Positions 5,941 through 12,337 of a DNA stretch of 13,165 nucleotides are shown here, one piece after another. Origin of the DNA: Erysipelotrichia bacterium. Its GTDB lineage: Bacteria > Bacillota_I > Bacilli_A > RFN20 > CAG-826. Both the position numbers and the translations under genes were made by a program. Within the stretch, counting starts at the first letter, position 1, and every line of letters begins with the position of its first letter. The notes beneath the pieces were generated by a model, which had not been told where the DNA came from, did not search any database, and worked only from the letters and a program-made list of their open reading frames with translations. The stretch lies in assembly GCA_012511695.1 (NCBI GenBank), contig JAAZFO010000109.1, positions 1 to 13,165 of the forward strand. Direction: 5' to 3'.

Positions 5941-5994
5941 TTAAACTTTATTTATTTTTAGTGTCTATTTTTAAGTGCATTAAACTTTATTTAT
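5941..5994 (+). repeat. Two 15-bp direct repeats upstream of def
   Basis: TTAAACTTTATTTAT occurs perfectly at 5941-5955 and 5980-5994, 39 bases apart start to start, that is close to four helical turns. Both copies lie in the intergenic region shared by ylbF and def, the second directly upstream of the def -10 box. They may be a tandem regulator site or simply a local duplication. Confidence 0.6.
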
Positions 5995-6008
5995 CGTGTG
6001 ATCGGTGT

Positions 6009-6014
6009 TATATT
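6009..6014 (+). promoter_or_regulatory. Candidate -10 box of def
   Basis: TATATT lies 7 nt before the ATG at 6022, with only a weak -35 (TTTATT at 5986-5991, spacer 17, inside the second direct repeat). It would start transcription at the ATG itself. Confidence 0.4.
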
Positions 6015-6021
6015 ACGGTGT

Positions 6022-6567
6022 ATGAAACTTAAAATTCTTAAAGATTCTAATCCTTTGATGAAGAAAAAGTCTTTGCCTGTAACATTGCCATTGAGCAAAA
6101 AAGAGCAAACTCTCCTTGATAATATGCTTGCATACATCAAAAAATCTCAGGATATTGAATACGCTGAAAAACATAATTTAAGACCAGGAGTTGGCTTGGC
6201 GGCTGTCCAAGTTGGCGTCCTTAAAAGAATGTTTATCATTTATTATGTCAAAGGCGATGGAACTGTGGTGCAGTATCAAATGGTCAATCCAAAAATCGTT
6301 GAATATTCGAGTAAGAAATGCGCGCTTTCTGCGGGCGAAGGTTGCTTGTCTGTCGATGAGGAGCACCCAGGCATTGTCCATCGTAACTATAAAATTAAAA
6401 TGGTCGGCTATGACGCTTTAACTAAACAAGACATAGAAGTTATCGCTAGTGGTTATGATGCGATTGTTTTACAGCACGAATACGACCATCTCGATGGCAT
6501 TCTCTTCTACGATAGAATTGATGCCAGTAACCCCTTTAAACAATTAGAAAACGTCGAGTTTGTTTGA
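6022..6567 (+). CDS. def: Peptide deformylase
   Basis: 181 residues from the ATG at 6022. It removes the formyl group from the N-terminal Met of new proteins. All three motifs of the family are present: GVGLAAVQ (56-63; the usual GLAAPQ with Val for Pro), EGCLSV (106-111, metal ligand Cys108) and QHEYDHLDG (151-159, ligands His152 and His156, catalytic Glu153). The insert between motifs 1 and 2 and the overall length fit the Gram-positive type 2 enzymes such as Bacillus DefB. A GTG at 5998 could extend the frame by 8 codons, but the extension overlaps the -10 box and does not look like deformylase sequence. There is no Shine-Dalgarno before the ATG. rnjA follows 52 nt downstream. Confidence 0.96.
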   Translation: MKLKILKDSNPLMKKKSLPVTLPLSKKEQTLLDNMLAYIKKSQDIEYAEKHNLRPGVGLAAVQVGVLKRMFIIYYVKGDGTVVQYQMVNPKIVEYSSKKCALSAGEGCLSVDEEHPGIVHRNYKIKMVGYDALTKQDIEVIASGYDAIVLQHEYDHLDGILFYDRIDASNPFKQLENVEFV

Positions 6568-6619
6568 TTTGTTTAAAGTCTAAAAATCATATAACATTTA
6601 ATAAAGGAGCAAATAAATA

Positions 6620-8293
6620 ATGATGGCTAAAAGTGTTTCAATGCCAGTTTCGGTGTACGCGCTTGGCGGACTCGGTGAAGTTGGCAAAAACATGTATTGT
6701 ATTGAAAACGAGCAAACGATTATCATCATCGATGCTGGTGTGCGTTTTCCCGGTGTGGAATTTCCGGGAATTGACTGTGTCATTCCTGATTTTACACACT
6801 TAAAAAACAATCGCAATAAGGTCAAAGCCTTAGTCATTACTCATGGCCATGAAGATCATATCGGCGCGATTCCTTACTTAGTAAAAAATCTTAATGTACC
6901 GATTATTTATGCTCCGCGTCTAGCAGCGGCATTAATTCGCAACAAACTTGAAGAACACCGTATTTCTGATAAGACTCCTTTGATACAATATTCTGAAGAT
7001 ACAGTTGTCAATGTCGACACTTTTAAGATTTCATTTTTCCGGGTCACGCACTCGATTCCTGATTCTTTTGGAATCGTCATTGATAGCGAAGAAGGAAGAA
7101 TCGTTACGACTGGTGACTTTAAAGTCGACTTAACTCCCATTGGCCCTGACATCAATCTCACTAAAATCGCCCAATTAGGTAACGAAGGCGTTGACCTCTT
7201 ATTAAGCGACAGCACTAATGCTGAACACGAAGGGTATACGCCGAGTGAAAAAAATGTTTTAGACGCCATTGATGATGTCTTCGTTAAAGCGCCTGGCAGA
7301 TTAATTGTCTCAACTTTTTCGTCAAACATCTCCCGGATTCAACAAATATGCGATGTCGCTTTAAAATATGCCCGTAAACTCGTCATTCTCGGACGTTCGA
7401 TGGAAAGGGCATTAGCAACAGCGCGCTCTTTTGGATATATAAAAATACCGGATGATATGATCATTGAACCAAAGGCTATTAAAAATTTTAAGAGTGATCA
7501 AATCGTTATCATTTGTACTGGCTCACAAGGAGAGCCGACCGCTGCTTTATCTCGCATTGCTAATGGTGAAAATAAAGACATTCGCATCGCGCCTGGTGAT
7601 ACAGTCGTCTTATCTAGTTCGCCAATTCCTGGCAATGTCCTGATGGTCGATCAAATCATCAACCGCTTAGCGCGTTGTGGCGCTGAGGTTGTCACTAATG
7701 CAATTTTAAATGATATCCACTCTTCTGGACACCCTTCAAAACAAGAGCTCCGGCTAGTATTAAAACTTATTAAACCGACATATTTTATGCCGATGCACGG
7801 CGAATATCGGATGTTGCTCAGCCACGCTAAAGTTGCTCAAGAAATCGGTATTCCTGAACAAAACTGCTTTGTTTTAGATAATGGTGATGTTTTGGTGTTA
7901 AGTAGGAAAAAAATCAAACGCGGTTATCAAGTCGAACATGGCAATACATACATTGACGGCAAAGACATCAAGGGTCTCGCAGACGCTGTGATGGTTGACC
8001 GCCGTATTTTAACGAGCAATGGAATGGTGATCGTCACTATTACGATCGATTCAAGGGCTAATGATTTAATAGACACCCCCTTAGTCATCACTAAAGGCGT
8101 TGTCGCTTCACATAGTAAACGCAACGTCTCCACGCTGACGCGCCTAATAGAAAAAGCTGTTAAAAATAAACTATTAACTAAAACGAACTTTGCGGATTTA
8201 AAAAATATCATCCGTGACACCACTAATAATTATCTTTTCGAGCTGACACATTCAAAGCCGATGGTCATTCCGGTCATCCTTACTAAAACCTGA
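6620..8293 (+). CDS. rnjA: Ribonuclease J
   Basis: 557 residues, the normal length. RNase J is a metal-dependent 5'-3' exonuclease and endonuclease of mRNA decay and rRNA maturation in Gram-positive bacteria. The metallo-beta-lactamase core is intact: HGHEDH (75-80), His144, Asp166 in GDFK, and His393 in MPMHGEYR. The beta-CASP motifs are also there: DSTNAEHEGYTPSE (197-210), STFSSNISR (231-239), TGSQGEP (300-306) and HSSGHPSKQEL (367-377). The C-terminal domain follows from about 445. AAAGGAG at 6603-6609 lies 10 nt before the first of two Met codons, so 6620 is the start. The order def then rnjA is as in Bacillus, but the small rpoY gene that lies between them there is missing. I call it J1-like from this context; a second paralogue may exist elsewhere. 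Confidence 0.95.
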   Translation: MMAKSVSMPVSVYALGGLGEVGKNMYCIENEQTIIIIDAGVRFPGVEFPGIDCVIPDFTHLKNNRNKVKALVITHGHEDHIGAIPYLVKNLNVPIIYAPRLAAALIRNKLEEHRISDKTPLIQYSEDTVVNVDTFKISFFRVTHSIPDSFGIVIDSEEGRIVTTGDFKVDLTPIGPDINLTKIAQLGNEGVDLLLSDSTNAEHEGYTPSEKNVLDAIDDVFVKAPGRLIVSTFSSNISRIQQICDVALKYARKLVILGRSMERALATARSFGYIKIPDDMIIEPKAIKNFKSDQIVIICTGSQGEPTAALSRIANGENKDIRIAPGDTVVLSSSPIPGNVLMVDQIINRLARCGAEVVTNAILNDIHSSGHPSKQELRLVLKLIKPTYFMPMHGEYRMLLSHAKVAQEIGIPEQNCFVLDNGDVLVLSRKKIKRGYQVEHGNTYIDGKDIKGLADAVMVDRRILTSNGMVIVTITIDSRANDLIDTPLVITKGVVASHSKRNVSTLTRLIEKAVKNKLLTKTNFADLKNIIRDTTNNYLFELTHSKPMVIPVILTKT

Positions 8294-8294
8294 G

Positions 8295-8864
8295 ATGATA
8301 ATTTTAGCGAGCGCCTCACCGAGAAGAAAGCAACTAATGGAAGAAATATCTTCCGCTTTTAAAGTGGTTGTCGCTGCAGTTGATGAATCACTTTCATTTA
8401 TTAAATATCATGATGCCTGTGAAATCATTAAAGATATCGCTCTTAGAAAATGTGAAGCCGTCGCTAAAGATTATCGAGATAAGGTCGTTATCGCCGCTGA
8501 TACGGTTGTGGTCATCAACAAAGAGATGATTGGCAAACCAAAAGATCATCAAGATGCCTATCGAATTTTAAAAAAATTATCTGGGAAACGCCATGATGTT
8601 TATACAGCTTATGCGATTAAACATGGACAAAAACTCATCCAAAACATTGTGAAAAGTACCGTTTATTTTAACGAATTAAGTGATGATTTGATTTGGTTTT
8701 ACATCGCCACTGGTTCACCGATGGATAAAGCTGGAGCGTATGGTTTTCAAGACGATGTTGATTTTTCGTTCATTAAAAAAGTCGTCGGCTCAACTTCTAA
8801 TGTCGTCGGTTTTCCGGTTAGTGAAATCAAAAAAGATTTGCAAAAACTTAAAGTTGTTCTTTGA
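8295..8864 (+). CDS. maf: Maf family nucleotide pyrophosphatase
   Basis: 189 residues. Maf proteins hydrolyse dTTP, UTP and modified pyrimidine nucleotides to monophosphates, a house-cleaning role linked to septum formation. Motifs in order: LASASPRR (4-11), VDE (29-31), AADTVV (68-73), GKPKD (80-84), LSGKRHDVYTAY (95-106), SPMDKAGAYGFQ (141-152) and SNVVGFP (168-174). The DKAGAYG block fits the YhdE (dTTP/UTP) subgroup. The ATG is one base after the rnjA stop and has no own ribosome binding site, so translation is probably coupled to rnjA. Confidence 0.95.
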   Translation: MIILASASPRRKQLMEEISSAFKVVVAAVDESLSFIKYHDACEIIKDIALRKCEAVAKDYRDKVVIAADTVVVINKEMIGKPKDHQDAYRILKKLSGKRHDVYTAYAIKHGQKLIQNIVKSTVYFNELSDDLIWFYIATGSPMDKAGAYGFQDDVDFSFIKKVVGSTSNVVGFPVSEIKKDLQKLKVVL

Positions 8865-8896
8865 GATTATCAGCAAGATTTTAGGCGACTTTTTTT
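8850..8896 (+). terminator. Possible weak terminator after maf
   Basis: AAAGTTG (8850-8856) can pair with CGACTTT (8886-8892) with one G-U pair, and a run of T's follows to 8896. The stem starts inside the last codons of maf and the loop is about 29 nt, so this is weak. Confidence 0.35.
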
Positions 8897-9076
8897 AATG
8901 ACCACTGTAACTTTATCCGTCAATATAAAGATACTGTTGTTCTAATTAGCATAAATAATTTCAGTAAAAGTTAAGATTTAACGACTGGCAACACTAAAAA
9001 TATTTACTCCACTACTTTATTTATAATTTCGTAGATTTTAAGACTTTTGCCCTCGTCTTATAACAGTGGTAGTTAA

Positions 9077-9508
9077 TTAATGCGTATCTTTGACGTGATC
9101 ACAATTAGGATAATCTGGGCATTGACCACTCTTACATGCCCATTCCGCTAAGCGACGGGCATGCGGAATAAAGGATCTGATATCATCAGGATTGTACCCG
9201 ACTTGAATCCGACGGTCGTCAACGATAATTGGACGTTTTAATGCCGACGGATGTTCTTTAATAAAAGCGATTAATTCCTTAACAGTCATCCCGTCGATTT
9301 CCAAACCTTTTTCTTTAACAATTTTACTCTTAGTGGAAATGATATCTTCAGTGCCGTTTTCACTTTTCACTAAAATATCGACTAATTCTTTTTCATTAAG
9401 AGTAGCCACAAAAATGTTTTTTTCAATAAAAGGAATGTTTTGTTCTAAAAACCATTTTTTAACTTTTCGACAAGAACTACATGAAGGAGAAGTATAAATC
9501 TTTATCAT
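9077..9508 (-). CDS. spx: Spx-type transcriptional regulator with a Cys/His-rich C-terminal tail
   Basis: 143 residues. Spx binds the alpha subunit of RNA polymerase and reprograms transcription under thiol stress, and is normally degraded by ClpXP. The ArsC/Spx fold is clear. YTSPSCSSCRK (5-15) holds the redox CxxC (Cys10, Cys13). NGTEDIISTKSK (51-62) has the Gly52 needed for alpha binding. RPIIVDDRRIQVGYN...IRSFIP (92-115) is the typical end. The CxxC separates it from arsenate reductases, which have one active Cys here. Residues 121-143 are unusual: Cys125, Cys130, Cys136, His138 and His143 form CX4CX5CXHX4H, which could bind a metal such as zinc. Bacillus Spx (131 residues) lacks this. 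The start has no Shine-Dalgarno; TATACT lies 8 nt upstream. It is divergent from trpS. Confidence 0.92.
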   Translation of the reverse strand: MIKIYTSPSCSSCRKVKKWFLEQNIPFIEKNIFVATLNEKELVDILVKSENGTEDIISTKSKIVKEKGLEIDGMTVKELIAFIKEHPSALKRPIIVDDRRIQVGYNPDDIRSFIPHARRLAEWACKSGQCPDYPNCDHVKDTH

Positions 9509-9516
9509 ATAAAATT

Positions 9517-9546
9517 AGTATAACTATTTTTTTGTTAAAAGTGTAA
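9517..9546 (-). promoter_or_regulatory. Candidate spx promoter
   Basis: Minus-strand TTACAC (9546-9541), 18-nt spacer, TATACT (9522-9517). The box ends 8 nt before the ATG at 9508, so the mRNA would have almost no leader. Confidence 0.5.
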
Positions 9547-9566
9547 TAATTTCATTAAGGTCCTAA

Positions 9567-9595
9567 TTGAAATTAGTCTATTTTAAGACTAAACT
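9567..9595 (+). promoter_or_regulatory. Candidate trpS promoter with a palindrome in its spacer
   Basis: TTGAAA (9567-9572), 17-nt spacer, TAAACT (9590-9595). A perfect inverted repeat TTAGTCT-ATTTTA-AGACTAA (9573-9592) starts right after the -35 and runs into the -10. This is a classic repressor position. The start site would be near 9602, just before the AGGTGG ribosome binding site. No T-box leader fits in the 109 bases between spx and trpS. Confidence 0.5.
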
Positions 9596-9617
9596 ATAAC
9601 ACATAGGTGGACTGACT

Positions 9618-10604
9618 ATGGCACAACGAATTTTAACAGGTATCAAACCAACTGGGCAATTAACTTTAGGTAATTATATTGCCGTTTTAAAAAACTTAAG
9701 AAAAACGATCGCTCGCGGTGACAGTTTTATTTTTATCGCTGATTTGCACGCTTTGACTTTACCTATTGATCCCGAAATATTAAAACAAAACTCAATTGAC
9801 TTAGCTGCTTTTTATTTAGCAGCGGGTTTAGACCCTGAAAAGAGTGCTTTATTTTTACAAAGCAGTGTTCCTGCTCATGCTGAATTAAATGCCATCATGC
9901 AAAATTATCTTTATATGGGTGAGTTGTCAAGGATGACACAATTTAAAGAAAAAGCTGGAAAACTAAAAGAAAACGCCATCGGCTTAGGCTTATTTGCCTA
10001 TCCGGTTTTAATGGCGTGTGACATCATTTTATATGACGCTAATATCGTGCCAGTCGGCGAAGACCAAATGCAACATATCGAACTAGCTAGAAATTTAGTT
10101 AATCGTTTTAATAATCGCTATGGTGAAATTTTAACGATGCCAAAAGCGGAAGTCCAAAAAGTAGGCAAAAGAATTATGTCCTTATCTAATCCATTAGCGA
10201 AAATGAGTAAATCTGATCCTAAGGGCGATATTTTTCTTAAAGATGAGCCAGCGGTTATCAGAAAAAAAATTATGGCTGCGGTTACTGATTCCGGTTCGGA
10301 AGTAAAATTTGATGAACAAAATAAACCAGGTATTTCTAACTTATTAACAATTTATTGTGCCTTAAAAGATATTTCAATTTCTGAAGCCGAACAAACGTTT
10401 GCTTCTTATCGTTACGGAGATTTTAAAAAAGAAGTCGCCGATGCTGTCGTTAACGAATTAATACCTTTTCAACAGCGATACATTGAAATCTTAAATGATA
10501 AATCTTACGAACAAGCCCTTAAAGTAGGGGCCAAAAAAGCTAATGCCATTGCCAATGAAACCTTAAAAAGGGTCCAAAAAGCAATTGGTTTATTGTTAAG
10601 CTAG
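9618..10604 (+). CDS. trpS: Tryptophan--tRNA ligase
   Basis: 328 residues, the usual length for a bacterial enzyme. It charges tRNA-Trp using ATP. It is a class I synthetase: TGIKPTGQLTLGNY (7-20) holds the HIGH-type motif as TLGN, and KMSKSDPKG (195-203) is the KMSKS loop. ACDIILYDANIVPVGEDQMQH (133-153) lines the tryptophan and ATP sites, including Asp135 and GEDQ. A clear AGGTGG (9605-9610) lies 7 nt before the ATG. It is alone on the plus strand, divergent from spx and convergent with the phosphohexomutase gene. Confidence 0.97.
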   Translation: MAQRILTGIKPTGQLTLGNYIAVLKNLRKTIARGDSFIFIADLHALTLPIDPEILKQNSIDLAAFYLAAGLDPEKSALFLQSSVPAHAELNAIMQNYLYMGELSRMTQFKEKAGKLKENAIGLGLFAYPVLMACDIILYDANIVPVGEDQMQHIELARNLVNRFNNRYGEILTMPKAEVQKVGKRIMSLSNPLAKMSKSDPKGDIFLKDEPAVIRKKIMAAVTDSGSEVKFDEQNKPGISNLLTIYCALKDISISEAEQTFASYRYGDFKKEVADAVVNELIPFQQRYIEILNDKSYEQALKVGAKKANAIANETLKRVQKAIGLLLS

Positions 10605-10609
10605 CAAAA

Positions 10610-10638
10610 AATGAAATAACTATTTAAAATTTTTCATT
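10610..10638. terminator. Possible bidirectional terminator between trpS and the phosphohexomutase gene
   Basis: AATGAAA (10610-10616) pairs with TTTCATT (10632-10638), an AT-rich 7-bp stem with a 15-nt loop, flanked by A's on one side and T's inside the arm on the other. It overlaps the stop codon of the minus-strand gene. Weak. Confidence 0.3.
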
Positions 10639-12337
10639 AAAGATTTAGTGTTACTTTAAGACTATTGAACAAGCCATCAGGAACCCGATTATCGAGTGGT
10701 TTTTGTTTGTGGACAACACCGATATAAAACTTTATTTTGGGTTCAGTTCCGCTGGGGCGAACAATGACGACACTCCCATCACTCAGATGCAATTTAACTA
10801 CATCAGCTTTTTCAATACCTAATGGACTTTCTTTTTTTAAAGTCCGATGAACACCGCTTAAATAATCATCGACGGCGACGACTGGTAAATCACTGATTGT
10901 TATAAACGGCTCTTTATGTAAGGTGTCCATCAATGCTTCCATCGTTTGTTGACCTTCGCTACCAGCAAATTCTAACGAATAAGTTACATCTTGATAATAA
11001 CCAAAACGTTGACATAATTGATCCCATGCTTCATCAAGGGTCACTCCTTTTAAGTAGTAATATAAAGCCATTTCGCTGTACATAAGAATTGCTTGACAGC
11101 CATCTTTATCACGAGCAAAAGGGGCGATTAGACATCCATAACTCTCTTCATAACCAAACTCAAACGTCGGTCCTTCACCAATTTTTTCATAATAATCAAT
11201 CCGGTTGCCGATATATTTAAAGCCCGTTAAAAATTGTTCGGTTTTCAAACCGTAATGCGTAGCGATTTTTTTACCTAAAGCAGAGGTTACGACTGTGTTA
11301 TACATGACACCGTCAGCACTTAATAAACCTTTTTTCTTCTTTTGCGAGAAAATATAGTCCATTAATAAGGCTCCGCTTTGGTTACCATTAAGGGTTTCGT
11401 ATTCACCGTGACGGTTTTTAAAGCCGACACCGACACGATCGCCATCGGGATCAGTCATGACAATTAAGTCGCCATCAATTTCTTTAGCGAGTTTAATCGG
11501 CTCGATATAGGCGCGAGCATCTTCAGGGTTAGGGGATAGAGTTCCTGAAAAATCAGGATCAGGATCGACTTGTGATGAGACAGGAAAAACCTTATAACCT
11601 GATTCTTCAAAAATACGCATCGCATTTTCATAAGATGCCCCGTGATTTGGGGTGAAAACAATTTTGAATTTACGCTTATCTAAATCGCGATTAATAGCAA
11701 TATTTTTTACTAAACGGACATATTCATCATCAATTTCTTCATCTAAAATAATATTTTCTCCCCTGACGTCCGCGATCGGATAAGTGACATCGAGTTCATT
11801 TGGTAAAATTTCAAGGATGTGTAATAGCCGAGCAATTTTCTCAGGGACGAATTGACAACCGGTTTCATCATAAATCTTATAACCGTTGTATTGTTTTGGG
11901 TTATGGGAAGCGGTAATCATAATCCCACCCGCCGCTTTTAAATAACGGACAGCAAAAGATAATTGTGGCGTTGGCCTTAAACTATCAAAGATATAAGTTT
12001 TAATACCGAAGTCGTTAAAAATTTGTGCACACAAAAGGGTGAATTCACGAGACATGTGGCGATTATCGTGACTAATAACAACACCTTCTTGTTTGGCGTT
12101 TGGGAAAAATTGTATTAAATATAAAGCAAAAGCCACGGTGGCTTTTTTAACCGTAAATTCATTTAAGCGATTGGTGCCTGGACCGAGCACTCCTCTCATG
12201 CCCGCTGTTCCAAATTCAACATTTTTAAAAAAGGCGTCATCAATTTCCGCTTGTGACATATGTTTTATTTTAGCTTTAGTGAGCGGGTCAACTTTATTTG
12301 AGTGTAACCAACGCTCATAATTTTTTAGTGTTTTCAT
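10637..12337 (-). CDS. Alpha-D-phosphohexomutase (phosphoglucomutase/phosphomannomutase, PgcA type)
   Basis: 566 residues, matching the long Bacillus PgcA type. It interconverts hexose 1- and 6-phosphates, most likely glucose, feeding UDP-glucose and cell-envelope glycolipid synthesis; mannose or a pentose phosphate is possible. All four active-site blocks are visible: TASHNPKQYNGYKIY (142-156) with phosphoserine Ser144, the metal loop DPDGD (296-300), GFKYIG (372-377) with EESYG (397-401) for the sugar, and RPSGTEPK (527-534) for the phosphate. FGTAGMRG (42-49) is typical of the N-terminal domain. Its ATG overlaps the stop codon of the upstream pseudouridine synthase gene (ATGA), and a purine-rich GGAAAGGAAGG lies about 10 nt before it, so translation is coupled. 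Confidence 0.94.
   Translation of the reverse strand: MKTLKNYERWLHSNKVDPLTKAKIKHMSQAEIDDAFFKNVEFGTAGMRGVLGPGTNRLNEFTVKKATVAFALYLIQFFPNAKQEGVVISHDNRHMSREFTLLCAQIFNDFGIKTYIFDSLRPTPQLSFAVRYLKAAGGIMITASHNPKQYNGYKIYDETGCQFVPEKIARLLHILEILPNELDVTYPIADVRGENIILDEEIDDEYVRLVKNIAINRDLDKRKFKIVFTPNHGASYENAMRIFEESGYKVFPVSSQVDPDPDFSGTLSPNPEDARAYIEPIKLAKEIDGDLIVMTDPDGDRVGVGFKNRHGEYETLNGNQSGALLMDYIFSQKKKKGLLSADGVMYNTVVTSALGKKIATHYGLKTEQFLTGFKYIGNRIDYYEKIGEGPTFEFGYEESYGCLIAPFARDKDGCQAILMYSEMALYYYLKGVTLDEAWDQLCQRFGYYQDVTYSLEFAGSEGQQTMEALMDTLHKEPFITISDLPVVAVDDYLSGVHRTLKKESPLGIEKADVVKLHLSDGSVVIVRPSGTEPKIKFYIGVVHKQKPLDNRVPDGLFNSLKVTLNL

Noticed and set aside
5998..6021. GTG start extending def by eight codons
   Set aside because: The extension (MIGVILRC) has no ribosome site, covers the likely -10 box, and does not resemble deformylase N-termini.
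8898..9070. Inverted 8-mers ACCACTGT / ACAGTGGT at the two ends of the maf-spx intergenic region, and a TAAGAC-N10-GTCTTA hairpin at 9039-9060
   Set aside because: Too short for a mobile element end, no coding sequence between them, no target duplication, and the hairpin has no T-tract on either strand. Likely chance.
9509..9617. T-box riboswitch before trpS
   Set aside because: The region is only 109 bases long and lacks the conserved T-box sequence and a terminator/antiterminator pair.
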